Positions 35,088 through 43,646 of a stretch of 64,000 bases of DNA are shown here, piece after piece (the stretch's first letter is position 1; every line of letters starts with the position of its first letter). The DNA comes from Hyphomonadaceae bacterium (lineage in GTDB: Bacteria > Pseudomonadota > Alphaproteobacteria > Caulobacterales > Hyphomonadaceae): the NCBI GenBank assembly GCA_024743315.1, contig JANSWU010000006.1, forward strand, positions 279,416 through 343,415, written 5' to 3'. The notes beneath the pieces were generated by a model that worked only from the letters and a program-made list of their open reading frames with translations, searched no databases and was not told the DNA's origin. The position numbers and the translations under genes were made by a program.

Positions 35088-35565
35088 AAATGGCGTTGAA
35101 GTTGAGGATACCTGGACCTTTTCGGAAGATGTGAGCAATTTGCCATCTTCAGGATGTATAACCGTCCCTTTAGCTCAGCTAACAGATTATGCCGACACAT
35201 TATTGAGCCGAAATCAGCAGATCGGCGTGCGGCTGTCGCCGGCAGATGACCCGCATACTTTGCAGCCCTATCTCGATCGTATCTCTTTGATAGAAATAGA
35301 TTTTCCGAAATATACAGATGGTCGTGGATACAGCCAGGCGCAGCTTTTGCGCCGGCGTCTCGGCTATACTGGCGAGCTGCGGGCCGTCGGCCACGTCCTG
35401 AGAGATCAGATTCTCTATATGAACCGTTCAGGGTTTGATGCTTATCAGACCGCCAGGGCCGACCTAGCTAATGTGGTGCAAGCGCTGAAAGAATATTCGG
35501 CGTTCTATCAACCCGCCGCGGATGGCCACAGTTCGGTCTTTTCGAGGCGCCACACAAAGGCCTGA
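35074..35565 (+). CDS. DUF934 family protein (sulfite-reductase associated)
   Basis: A 163-residue protein overlapping the end of cysI by 14 nt. AGGAGG lies 6 nt before the ATG at 35074. It contains IDFPKYTDGRGYSQAQLLRRRLGYTGELRAVGHVLRDQILYMNRSGFDAY, the DUF934 signature. The family is nearly always next to cysI and cysH, implying a role in assimilatory sulfate reduction. Its biochemical function is unknown. Confidence 0.9.
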   Translation: MPLIKNGVEVEDTWTFSEDVSNLPSSGCITVPLAQLTDYADTLLSRNQQIGVRLSPADDPHTLQPYLDRISLIEIDFPKYTDGRGYSQAQLLRRRLGYTGELRAVGHVLRDQILYMNRSGFDAYQTARADLANVVQALKEYSAFYQPAADGHSSVFSRRHTKA

Positions 35566-35570
35566 GGCGC

Positions 35571-36314
35571 ATGCCCTATTCGGACATCAAATTGCGGATC
35601 GAAGAAGATGTCGATCAGCGCTTGAAGCGCTTGAACGATGAACTTCGTCACGCCTCAGCCCAGACTATTCTGCGGGCCTCGATCCTGCGCGAGTGGTTGG
35701 GTGAGCTGACTTATGTGTCGAGCTTTGGTGCCGAGAGTGCGGTCATGCTGGCGCTGATCGCGGATGTCGATCCAGATCTGCCAATCGTGTTCCTCGAAAC
35801 CGGCATGCATTTCCCGCAAACATTGGATTATAAGGATGAGCTGATTGAGCGCCTTGGTCTGACCAATGTGCGCGAGATTGCCCCTGATGAGAGTGAGCGC
35901 CTGATCGAAGATCCAAAGAACACGCTTTGGAAAACCAATCCGGATGCCTGCTGCGCCTTGCGCAAGGTGCGCCCGCTGGAACCGGCGCTTGAAGGCTTCG
36001 ACGCCTGGATCACGGGTCGCAAGCGCTTCCATGGCGGAGCCCGCATGTCATTGCCCGTCTTCGAATATGCCAATGGCCGGTTCAAAGTGAACCCGCTGGC
36101 TGGCTGGACCCAGGAAGACGTTCAAGCCTATTTCAAACGTCGCGAACTGCCGCGTCACCCCTTGGTCGGCCAAGGCTATCCATCGATTGGCTGCTGGCCG
36201 TGCACCAAGCCGGCTGAAGACCCGAACGATATTCGCTCAGGTCGCTGGGCTGGCCAATCGAAAAGCGAATGCGGCCTGCACGTTGAAAAAGCTGAGCGTC
36301 CGCGCGTTTTCTAG
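35571..36314 (+). CDS. cysH: Adenylyl-sulfate (APS) reductase, CysH family
   Basis: A 247-residue thioredoxin-dependent reductase producing sulfite. The cysteine pairs CC in DACCALRKVRPL and CxxC in SIGCWPCTKP, with the catalytic ECGLH near residue 237, are the pattern of [4Fe-4S] APS reductases rather than PAPS reductases (EC 1.8.4.10). The SSFGAESAVMLALIADVDPDLPIVFLETGMHF block binds the nucleotide. It ends the sulfur operon (cysG to cysH), 5 nt after DUF934. A perfect hairpin follows 26 nt after its stop. Confidence 0.93.
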   Translation: MPYSDIKLRIEEDVDQRLKRLNDELRHASAQTILRASILREWLGELTYVSSFGAESAVMLALIADVDPDLPIVFLETGMHFPQTLDYKDELIERLGLTNVREIAPDESERLIEDPKNTLWKTNPDACCALRKVRPLEPALEGFDAWITGRKRFHGGARMSLPVFEYANGRFKVNPLAGWTQEDVQAYFKRRELPRHPLVGQGYPSIGCWPCTKPAEDPNDIRSGRWAGQSKSECGLHVEKAERPRVF

Positions 36315-36340
36315 ACGTACGACAAATCATAATTCTGCCG

Positions 36341-36370
36341 GAAAGCATGCCCATATCGAGGCATGCTTTC
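36341..36370 (+). terminator. 11-bp hairpin after cysH that overlaps the next start codon
   Basis: GAAAGCATGCC (36341-36351) and GGCATGCTTTC (36360-36370) form a perfect 11-bp stem with an 8-nt loop, about 26 nt after cysH. There is no proper T-run. The ATG of the L,D-transpeptidase-like gene (36363) lies inside the 3' arm, so the hairpin may end the operon, attenuate it, or hide the start codon. Confidence 0.45.
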
Positions 36371-36956
36371 TGCGTTTCGGGCCTTTTGTTTTGCGGTGAT
36401 TGCTGTGTTCATGGCCGCGACCAGTCACGCCCAAAGCGCGGTCGATCTGGTCGGCGAAGCCTTGTTGAATGAGGCCCTAGCGGCGAAATTAGACGCCGCC
36501 AGCAAAATCAAGAATGACCGCTATGTCTCGATCATCGATTATCGCGCCCCTTCGGTTACACCGCGTTACTTTCTCGTCGATACCGGCGACATGACGGCTG
36601 AGGCCTTTCTGGTCGCCCATGGCAAAGGCTCTGACGCCGATCATGATGGCATGGCGGAGCGCTTCTCCAATATTGAGGGCTCCAAAATGACCTCGCTCGG
36701 CGCGTTTGTGACCGGTGAGACGTATTATGGAATGCATGGCCTCTCGCTGAAACTGAAAGGTCTCAGCCCGCAAAATGATCTGGCCGAAAAGCGCCTGATC
36801 GTCATTCATGGGGCCGATTACGTTTCGCCCGCGCGCAGCCTTCAGGGACGCTCTTGGGGGTGCCCGGCGCTGGAGCGCTCCGTCGCCGAACGGATCATCC
36901 CCCTCATCAAAGGCGGCAGTTTCGTCTATGCTGTGGGCACGCAGTTGCCGGAGTGA
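36363..36956 (+). CDS. L,D-transpeptidase-like murein catalytic-domain protein
   Basis: A 197-residue exported protein with a signal peptide ending at SHAQ near residue 24. The mature part matches the YkuD_2-type murein L,D-transpeptidase domain: YFLVDTGDMTAEAFLVAHGKGSD, LGAFVTGETYYGMHGLSLKLKGL, IVIHGADYVSP, then GRSWGCPALERS with the catalytic Cys and His. It could form 3-3 peptidoglycan crosslinks or attach lipoproteins, but the exact role is not shown. The ATG at 36363 is the only good ATG before the signal peptide, and it lies in a hairpin. The MmcQ-like gene follows 6 nt after its stop. Confidence 0.85.
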   Translation: MLSAFRAFCFAVIAVFMAATSHAQSAVDLVGEALLNEALAAKLDAASKIKNDRYVSIIDYRAPSVTPRYFLVDTGDMTAEAFLVAHGKGSDADHDGMAERFSNIEGSKMTSLGAFVTGETYYGMHGLSLKLKGLSPQNDLAEKRLIVIHGADYVSPARSLQGRSWGCPALERSVAERIIPLIKGGSFVYAVGTQLPE

Positions 36957-36961
36957 CCCCA

Positions 36962-37303
36962 ATGACAGTCGATGAGTTTCGTAGCCTCGCTTTGTCCCTC
37001 CCCAAGGCAATTGAAAAACCGCATTTCGAGCGCGCCAGCTTCCGCCTTGACGCCCCGCGCGGCAAGACGATTGCGACCCTGCTTGAAACAGATGCGACCG
37101 CGAATGTGTTTTTGACGGTCGAGGAACAGGACATGCTGATCAGCGCGGAACCGCACATCTTTTCCAAAGTCCCGAACAAATGGGGCGAGAAGGGTGCGAC
37201 CACGATCACGCTAGCGGGCGTGGATGAAGTGACCGCGCTCTCGGCTTTAAAAATGTCATGGCGCCACGCCGCGCCGCCCAAGCTTCAAGACTTGCTTGAA
37301 TAG
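36962..37303 (+). CDS. MmcQ/YjbR family DNA-binding-like protein
   Basis: A 113-residue protein from the ATG at 36962, 6 nt after the previous stop; a longer reading lies in the previous gene. It opens with MTVDEFRSLALSLPKAIEKPHFERASFRL and continues FLTVEEQDMLISAEPHIFSKVPNKWGEKGATTITLAGV, matching MmcQ/YjbR (CyaY-like fold). The biological role is not established. It is likely co-transcribed with its upstream neighbour. Confidence 0.87.
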   Translation: MTVDEFRSLALSLPKAIEKPHFERASFRLDAPRGKTIATLLETDATANVFLTVEEQDMLISAEPHIFSKVPNKWGEKGATTITLAGVDEVTALSALKMSWRHAAPPKLQDLLE

Positions 37304-37331
37304 TCGCGCGAGTTCGGCTTAAAGCGCGGCC

Positions 37332-37583
37332 ATGACTGAACAAATGCCTGACCGCCTCTCGGTGAACCCGAACAGCCCTTATTACAATCACGAACTGCTG
37401 CTGCGCGGCGTTGGCATTCGCTTCAATGGCGATGTCAAAACCAATGTCGAAGAGTATTGTATTTCCGAAGGCTGGATCAAAGTCGCTGCGGGCAAAGCGG
37501 TCGACCGCAAAGGCAACCCTTTAACCCTGACCCTGAAAGGCACCGTCGAAGCCTGGATGGAAGACGGGGACGGTGCCGAATAA
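37332..37583 (+). CDS. DUF3297 family small protein
   Basis: An 83-residue acidic protein matching DUF3297: DRLSVNPNSPYYNHELLLRGVGIRFNG...VEEYCISEGWIKVAAGKAVDRKGNPLTLTLKGTVEAW. It is conserved and sometimes mis-annotated as glutathione peroxidase. No function is known. It ends 3 nt before the convergent serine hydrolase stop. Confidence 0.87.
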   Translation: MTEQMPDRLSVNPNSPYYNHELLLRGVGIRFNGDVKTNVEEYCISEGWIKVAAGKAVDRKGNPLTLTLKGTVEAWMEDGDGAE

Positions 37584-37586
37584 GGC

Positions 37587-38957
37587 CTAATCTGCGCTCA
37601 ACGCATTATAGACGGCAGTGCTGGAGGTCTCTCTCAGCTCGAGCGGGCCATTTGGATTATTATTGTCGAACACTTGAACCATGCCGATGAAATAGAGCTC
37701 GTTGACAGGGTCGATCCAGAACCAGGTGCTCGCGGCGCCGCTCCAAAAGAACGACCCAGCTGGAATCTGGCTCGGAACGTCTTCCGGAACTTCTACCGTG
37801 CCGACCGTCAATCCCATGCCAAAGCCCGGATAGAGCTCTCCCATATTCATCCCGGCTTCCGACAAGACGGCCCCTTCGGGCAGCACATCGGTGGTGATCA
37901 GGCCTAGCGTTTCCGGCTTCAGGATGCGAACGCCGTCAAGCTCGCCTTGATTGACCAGCATTTGCGCGAAGCGGGCATAATCATCCATGGTCGAGACGAG
38001 GCCGCCGCCGCCGGACTCAAAATTGATAGTCTCTTTTTTGAACATCACGCCAGGAAACGGAATCGGCACCATCGCTCCGGTGTCCGGGTCGAAGCCATAA
38101 ACTTCACTAAAGCGATCATAATCGTCTTCAGGCACGTAGAAGCCGGTATCTGTCATCCCGAGTGGCGTAAACAAGCGCGTTTCGAGGAAATCGCCAAAGC
38201 TCTGGCCGGACAGTTTCTCGATAATGTGGCCCTGAATATCCATGCCGACGCTGTAAAACCAGTGTTCACCGGGCTGGAACATTAATGGGATCGTCGCGGT
38301 CCGGTCGATCATGGTCTGGAGGTCGGGAGATTCCAGGACTTTCAAATCGCGAAACGCGCTATTGGCTGGGTCAGTTCCACCCAGACCATAAGCAAAACCG
38401 GAGGTATGCGACATCAGCTCGCGCATGGTGGGTGCCCGCTCGAGATCGACCAGGATCGCCGAGCCGTCTTCATTGACGCCAGCCAGGACTTTCAGATCCT
38501 CAAACTCGGGCACGAACTTGGTCACCGGATCATCAAGTTCGAACAGGCCTTCTTCATACAGCATCATCATGGCCACGCCAGTCACCGGCTTGGTCATCGA
38601 ATAGATCCGATAAATTGTATCTTCTTCGAGCGGGGTCTGGCTTTCGAGCCCGCGTACGCCTGTATAGAAGTCGCTGATCACTTCGCCTTTGTGCGCAAGG
38701 CGCGTGTGGATGCCATAGAGACGTCCGTCGGCGACATAGGCGGCCATGGCCTGTTCCAGAGCGGCGATGCCTTCGGTGGAAAAGGCAGGTTCTGGTGCCG
38801 CGGCGACAGTCTCGACCGCGACGTCGATGGGCGGCGTTTCTACGACCACCGGTTCCGTTTCCGGGGCAACCGACGCGCACGCGGATAAGACGGTTGCGAG
38901 CGCCACTACGATAATGCTGTTTCTGCTCGCGTCACGCGCGCTAAACCGATGGATCAT
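37587..38957 (-). CDS. Serine hydrolase of the beta-lactamase/EstB type, lipoprotein
   Basis: A 456-residue precursor with a positively charged start and lipobox LSAC near residue 27. A Pro/Val/Glu-rich linker follows, then the beta-lactamase class C fold: nucleophile motif SMTK (SxxK) near residue 131, HTSGFAYG, and YSV where YxN is expected, as in many EstB-like esterases. FWSGAASTWFWIDP resembles the region of the third motif. It is probably a periplasmic or outer-membrane-anchored esterase/peptidase with unknown substrate. GGAG at 6 nt precedes the ATG. A second such enzyme (45958-47121) is not its duplicate. Confidence 0.88.
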   Translation of the reverse strand: MIHRFSARDASRNSIIVVALATVLSACASVAPETEPVVVETPPIDVAVETVAAAPEPAFSTEGIAALEQAMAAYVADGRLYGIHTRLAHKGEVISDFYTGVRGLESQTPLEEDTIYRIYSMTKPVTGVAMMMLYEEGLFELDDPVTKFVPEFEDLKVLAGVNEDGSAILVDLERAPTMRELMSHTSGFAYGLGGTDPANSAFRDLKVLESPDLQTMIDRTATIPLMFQPGEHWFYSVGMDIQGHIIEKLSGQSFGDFLETRLFTPLGMTDTGFYVPEDDYDRFSEVYGFDPDTGAMVPIPFPGVMFKKETINFESGGGGLVSTMDDYARFAQMLVNQGELDGVRILKPETLGLITTDVLPEGAVLSEAGMNMGELYPGFGMGLTVGTVEVPEDVPSQIPAGSFFWSGAASTWFWIDPVNELYFIGMVQVFDNNNPNGPLELRETSSTAVYNALSAD

Positions 38958-39041
38958 GATCGTCTCCTTCTTGCCGACCGAGCCTTGCTTCAGACTGCCG
39001 CGTACGGCAAGGCCTTCCGTCGCGAAGTCAAAGAGACGTGA

Positions 39042-39911
39042 TCAGGATCGCGTGAACCCCATATTGTCGATCAGGCGGGTTTTACCCATCCAGGCCGCCC
39101 CGAGAATGCGCCCCGTTTGCCCTCTGGCAATGGGCCCATCGGGTAAGTCTTCAAGGGTCGCAGGATCAACCGCACTGACATAGTCGAGCTTATCAAAACC
39201 GGCCGCTTCGATTCGCGCACGGGCTTCTTTCAAAGCCACCTCGACAGGAACGCCAATTGCGATCCGGGAGCGCGCGCGGTGGAGAACCGAACTCATGATA
39301 TTCGCCCGCTGGCGCCCGTCCGGTGTCAGATAGGTGTTGCGGGAGGATTGCGCCAAACCATCGGCATCACGCACCGTTTCGCCGCCTAGAACGTCTATCG
39401 GAAAGCCGAGATCGCGGACCATGCGGCGAATGATCTGGAGTTGCTGATAGTCTTTCTCTCCAAACACCGCCAAATCTGGCTGAACATGAATGAAAAGCCG
39501 CGCGACGACGGTTGCTACGCCGTAAAAGAAGTGCGGTCGATAGATGCCATCAAGCAGGTCCGACATGCCTTCGACCCCGACATTGGTCTTCGACCCGTCC
39601 GGGTACATCTCGGCCACATCCGGCAAATAGACAATATCGGTGCCGACTTGCTCGAGTTTGGCGATATCGGCGTCTTCGGTGCGCGGATAGGTGTCGAGAT
39701 CCTCGCCTGGCGCAAACTGCGTCGGATTGACGAAAATGCTGACCACGGTGATGTCCGATTTTTGGCGGGCGATTTCGACCAGCGAGAGATGCCCATCATG
39801 CAGCGCCCCCATCGTTGGGATGAAGCCGATTGAGCGCCCCGCCCGGCGATGCTCGCCTAAAAGTGCGCGAAGTTCGAACAGCGTGCGAACACGTATCGAA
39901 GATTTAATCAT
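39042..39911 (-). CDS. panC: Pantothenate synthetase
   Basis: A 289-residue enzyme that ligates pantoate and beta-alanine using ATP. The HxGH-type motif is PTMGALHDGHLSL near residue 32, VSIFVNPTQF follows, FGEKDYQQL carries the KDxQQ contact, and SSRNTYL near residue 190 is the KMSKS-like site. A GGAG at 7 nt precedes the ATG. It is divergent from the genes leading to mipZ; panC next to mipZ is the Caulobacter arrangement. It ends 84 nt from the start of the divergently-facing EstB-like gene. Confidence 0.95.
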   Translation of the reverse strand: MIKSSIRVRTLFELRALLGEHRRAGRSIGFIPTMGALHDGHLSLVEIARQKSDITVVSIFVNPTQFAPGEDLDTYPRTEDADIAKLEQVGTDIVYLPDVAEMYPDGSKTNVGVEGMSDLLDGIYRPHFFYGVATVVARLFIHVQPDLAVFGEKDYQQLQIIRRMVRDLGFPIDVLGGETVRDADGLAQSSRNTYLTPDGRQRANIMSSVLHRARSRIAIGVPVEVALKEARARIEAAGFDKLDYVSAVDPATLEDLPDGPIARGQTGRILGAAWMGKTRLIDNMGFTRS

Positions 39912-39975
39912 TACAATCGCTCCTCAGCCGAATTCGTAAACGCCCCGTTAACCTTTTCCGGCGATTTTTTAACAC

Positions 39976-40431
39976 ATGAGAAAGCGCATCCTTCCCCGCC
40001 TCCGCGCGCTGTTTAGCGCAGCCTGTGCCACCCTCTACACAAGGCAGACCCGGCTCGCCACGCCGAAAGTCAGCCGGGAACCGGTGCCAGACCAATTGGA
40101 TGCGTCGGATGACCGCTGGTTGTTTGCAACCGAAGAAGAATTGAAAGCCGTCCGCGCCGAGCTCTCGTCGGAAATGGATATCATCGCCGACAGCTTTTCG
40201 GAATTGCGTGAGACTCTTGCGCTCGTGCATGGTGAAACACCCTTCCCGATCGAAGCCACCACTTTGGCGCCCTGCGCCATCACTCACCATGACGATGCGC
40301 TGTTCGAAGGTGAGGTCGAAGTTCCGGTCATCCCCGCCCAGGAAGAGATTTGCGGCGGCGAAGGCGTCTTCTTGTTCGATGATGCGCCGAGCTTTGAAGA
40401 CGAAGCGACGGCCCAGCAACACGCAGCGTGA
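39976..40431 (+). CDS. Hypothetical acidic protein upstream of mipZ
   Basis: A 151-residue protein I do not recognise. The basic N-terminus (MRKRILPRLRALFSAACATL) could be a short amphipathic or membrane-binding helix. The rest is strongly acidic with a predicted helix around 50-85 (EEELKAVRAELSSEMDIIADSFSELRETL) and a Glu-rich tail. It lies 26 nt before mipZ on the same strand, so it may be co-transcribed. No clear ribosome binding site is seen before the ATG; TTAACAC lies directly upstream. Confidence 0.7.
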   Translation: MRKRILPRLRALFSAACATLYTRQTRLATPKVSREPVPDQLDASDDRWLFATEEELKAVRAELSSEMDIIADSFSELRETLALVHGETPFPIEATTLAPCAITHHDDALFEGEVEVPVIPAQEEICGGEGVFLFDDAPSFEDEATAQQHAA

Positions 40432-40457
40432 TGAGTTAACGGAGAGAGCCCACGGCC

Positions 40458-41348
40458 ATGGCCGACGGATACGGACATATCCGCGATACAGCGGACACGC
40501 TTACACTTTCGACCCCGGCACAGAAACAGTGCCGGGTTGTCGTTGTTGGTAATGAAAAAGGCGGCGCCGGCAAATCGACCGTGTCGATCCATCTCGCCAT
40601 CGCCCTGATGCGCATGGGCTGCAAAGTTGGCGTCATCGATCTGGATGTGCGCCAACGCACGCTGACCCGTTATCTCGAGAACCGCATGCGCTGGATGCAA
40701 TCGACCGGCGCGCAATTGCCAATGCCGGAAATCATCCGCGTCGACGCCAGCACCGAACGTGATTTGGATATAGCCGAGAAAGAAGAAACCGAACGATTCC
40801 ATACCTCGCTTGAGCGCTTGAAAGCGGTGTGTGAGATCGTCATCGTGGATGCACCTGGGGGCGACACTTACCTGTCGCGCATTGCACATATGAGTGCAGA
40901 TACACTGATCACGCCCCTCAACGATTCCTTTGTTGATTTCGATCTGCTCGGCGACGTCAATCCGCAGACTTTGGAAGTGTTGCGCCCAAGCTTCTATTCG
41001 GAAATGGTCTGGCAGTGCCGCAAGACCAAAGCGCGTAATTCGCGGCAACCGATCGACTGGATCGTGATGCGCAACCGCGTCTCGCCGCTGGAAGCCCGAA
41101 ACAAGCAAAAGGTCGGCGAGGCGCTCTCAAATCTGTCCAAGCGGATCGGCTTCCGACTCGCCCCTGGCCTATCAGAGCGCGTGATATATCGCGAACTGTT
41201 CCCAGCCGGCCTGACCCTGCTCGATCTCACTGAAAGCGGTTCGAACGTCTCTTTCACAATGAGTCACGTTGCTGCCCGCCAGGAGCTCAGAGATTTGGTA
41301 ATCTTGCTGCAAATCCCCGAGCTCGCCGGCACCGAAATCGCGTTCTAG
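40458..41348 (+). CDS. mipZ: Division plane positioning ATPase MipZ
   Basis: A 296-residue ParA/MinD-type ATPase. The deviant Walker A is VVVGNEKGGAGKSTVSIHLAIAL near residue 28 with both signature lysines, switch II lies in VIVDAPGGDTYLSRIAHMSADTLITPLNDSFVDFDLLGDV, and a following WIVMRNRVSPLEARNKQKV block is MipZ-like. MipZ interacts with ParB at the pole and forms a gradient that blocks FtsZ assembly away from midcell. A ~22-residue N-terminal tail precedes the ATPase core. GGAGAG precedes the ATG. It ends 7 nt from the convergent autotransporter gene. Confidence 0.93.
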   Translation: MADGYGHIRDTADTLTLSTPAQKQCRVVVVGNEKGGAGKSTVSIHLAIALMRMGCKVGVIDLDVRQRTLTRYLENRMRWMQSTGAQLPMPEIIRVDASTERDLDIAEKEETERFHTSLERLKAVCEIVIVDAPGGDTYLSRIAHMSADTLITPLNDSFVDFDLLGDVNPQTLEVLRPSFYSEMVWQCRKTKARNSRQPIDWIVMRNRVSPLEARNKQKVGEALSNLSKRIGFRLAPGLSERVIYRELFPAGLTLLDLTESGSNVSFTMSHVAARQELRDLVILLQIPELAGTEIAF

Positions 41349-41355
41349 CCTCTCT

Positions 41356-43368
41356 CTACCAGCCAAACCGAAGCCCCGCGCGAGCGCCGATATCGCCATG
41401 GCTCGGCGTGGTGCCGAGCGCGAAATTCGCTGACCACTGGCGATGTAAGCGCGCTGCGCCGGCAAGGGCGACCGCGCTGCTGCCATCAAAATATCCGGCA
41501 TTCAACGAAAACGCGGCGCGCTCATTTGATTGCAACCAAGTGGTCCCGGCCAAGGCATTGGCGATGGCGATACCGTCCGTGTTTTGCCGAATCTGCTTTT
41601 GCGAGCGCGCCAGACTGTGCGTGACAGCATCGAGTGTGAGATCAATCCGCTCAACCCCCGCATACAGATCGGAAATCGCATTCTGATTGGACGAGATTTG
41701 CGATTCGGAGCGGGCAATTCGCACTTGATTGGCGCTGACCCCGTTTGCGATTGTCGTGATCTCGCGGCGATTGTCGGCGATGCGTTCGCCATTTGCGGCT
41801 ATTGATTCCTCACTCTTTAGCATCACGGATTCCGCCGATTTCATCCACGCTTCATGCGCCCCCACAGTATCTTCCATCGCGTTGAACCGAGTCGCGTCGC
41901 CGGCCACACCGGCTTTGAGCAGGTCGATCTCTGTAGCATTGTCGCTGGCCCGCTGCAGATTCGTGCGGATCTGGCCTGCATGTTCGTCCAGCGTGGTATG
42001 CGCTTGTTCGATCGCCACAGCGTTCTGCGTCGATCGCTGATCCGCGACCAGCACATCCGTACGCAGGGTCGCAATGGCGCCATGGTTCTGAAAGCTTCGG
42101 GTCGTGTTGGCTTGAATGCCTGCAGCATTGTCCGCCTGCCCGGATTGCAGGGCAGCGATATTCGCCGCATGACCGTCAGATGCCGTCTGGAGCGACTGAA
42201 GCTGCGTCCGGTTTTGCGATATTCCGGTTTGGAGATTTGTGACGGTTGCACCATTATCACCTGCCAGATGGCCAGACGCATCGACTGTGACCAGCTGCGT
42301 TGGTCCGGACTGCGTGTTGCGCGATGCAGGCGATACCAGGCCCGGCATGGCATAGGTCATCATCGGGGTTCCAAACATAATTTGATTGCTGCGTGACGTC
42401 TGCGCGCCCATGCCAAGGGCAATGGCATTGTCGAATTGGGAGAGCGCGCCCGATCCAAACGCAATCGCGTTATTTTTGGTCGCGCGGGCGCCTTCGCCGA
42501 TCGCGATCGCGCGCGGCCCAGGGGCGCTCGCCGCCGGGCCTGCACTGTTCACCACGACATAATCGGTCTGCGCCATGACTGCGCGTTCGAGCGCGTCAAT
42601 ATCATTCGATTGCAGAGAAAGGCTGGTCGAATTCTGCGCGATTGCGAACGCATTTGCATCGGCATCCGATTGCACCGCGGAGAGTTGCCCGATGGTCGCC
42701 GCGTCAGACGGGTCGATGCCGTCGGCGAGATTGACCAGCCGCCTTCGCATGGTTTCGTCAGGAATTGTCAATGGATCATCACCGCGGCCGAACGAGACGG
42801 TGAAGGCCTGGTCCGCGATTGAATACGCGCCAATCGCAACCGCGTATGTTTCAGTGACCAATGTCGCGGACCCAAGTGCGCTGGAATGGGCCCCGATCAC
42901 TTGCGATGAACTGCCAATGGCTTCGCTGTGATAGCTGTCACCGTGAACAAACGAGTTAGACCCAATCGCGATGCCGGAATGGCCGTTCGCAGAAACGAGA
43001 GCGTGCTTTCCGATCGCAACCGATTGGTATGAATTGGCTCTGGCGAAGGGACCGAGCGCCACAGCGTATCGGGCATGCGACTGGGTGCCCGCCCCAATTG
43101 CAACCGCATGCTCTCCGGTCGCGCTGGCGGGCGTGTCCACGCTGTTGATGGCGATGTGAATGAGTCCTGATGGCTGGAGGTCGGTACTTGTCGCCGATGC
43201 GGCGAAACCCGGGCAATCGGACCTATTTGGTTCGATGGCCTCAGAATCGGTTTCGCTTTCATCGATTGGGACGGCTCCATCCAAGCAGGGGTCGGCCAGA
43301 GCCGGAAAAAACGCGCTTGCCCCGAGTGACAGGCAAAGCGCGGACAAACGCAGTGAAGTGCGGCACAT
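41356..43368 (-). CDS. Trimeric autotransporter adhesin (YadA/Hia-type)
   Basis: A 670-residue exported protein with a signal peptide ending near ALAD (residue 26). Residues ~75-210 carry YadA-like head repeats of the form AVAIGxxA/S (AIGAGTQSHARYAVALGPFARANSYQSVAIGKHALV). A neck segment (RRLVNLADGIDPSDAATIGQL) and a second head block near 290-345 follow. Residues ~375-595 are a heptad stalk with many Asn/Gln. The last ~70 residues (AIANALAG...AGYFDGSSAVALAGAARLHRQWSANFALG...RAGLRFGW) form the four-strand anchor ending in W. It would be a trimer on the outer membrane mediating surface attachment. It is unusual to find it here beside mipZ. Confidence 0.93.
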   Translation of the reverse strand: MCRTSLRLSALCLSLGASAFFPALADPCLDGAVPIDESETDSEAIEPNRSDCPGFAASATSTDLQPSGLIHIAINSVDTPASATGEHAVAIGAGTQSHARYAVALGPFARANSYQSVAIGKHALVSANGHSGIAIGSNSFVHGDSYHSEAIGSSSQVIGAHSSALGSATLVTETYAVAIGAYSIADQAFTVSFGRGDDPLTIPDETMRRRLVNLADGIDPSDAATIGQLSAVQSDADANAFAIAQNSTSLSLQSNDIDALERAVMAQTDYVVVNSAGPAASAPGPRAIAIGEGARATKNNAIAFGSGALSQFDNAIALGMGAQTSRSNQIMFGTPMMTYAMPGLVSPASRNTQSGPTQLVTVDASGHLAGDNGATVTNLQTGISQNRTQLQSLQTASDGHAANIAALQSGQADNAAGIQANTTRSFQNHGAIATLRTDVLVADQRSTQNAVAIEQAHTTLDEHAGQIRTNLQRASDNATEIDLLKAGVAGDATRFNAMEDTVGAHEAWMKSAESVMLKSEESIAANGERIADNRREITTIANGVSANQVRIARSESQISSNQNAISDLYAGVERIDLTLDAVTHSLARSQKQIRQNTDGIAIANALAGTTWLQSNERAAFSLNAGYFDGSSAVALAGAARLHRQWSANFALGTTPSHGDIGARAGLRFGW

Positions 43369-43646
43369 GAATATGCTCCAAACGCAGTTTGGGCATGCGT
43401 GACCGGTCCTTTTGAATAAATGGCCCGCATCCCCGAGCCCCTCATTAGAACCGTTCTGGTCCGATCAATGTGCTGTAGTCATTATCCTGGTGTGCCCAGT
43501 TTATAGTCTCAGCGTATCGTTCCGCTTTCGAAATTATTTACCCTGTCCTGGCTTACAATGCCGCGCGAGACGGTCGCCAGACCGGCAAATGCCAGCATAG
43601 CTCCAGACGGATTATGGCCGTCATCTCTGACCGTACAGAGGCTCAG
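43369..43646. other. 278-nt gap between the adhesin start and the AraC gene end
   Basis: This segment should hold the adhesin promoter (minus strand). Just upstream of the adhesin ATG is CATTTTG-like, AT-richer sequence, but I see no convincing -35/-10 pair, hairpin or small coding sequence. Nothing else stands out. Confidence 0.4.

Noticed and set aside
41356..43368. Internal repeats in the adhesin gene as a CRISPR-like or tandem DNA array
   Set aside because: The repeats are degenerate protein-level AVAIG head motifs and heptads without conserved DNA spacing.
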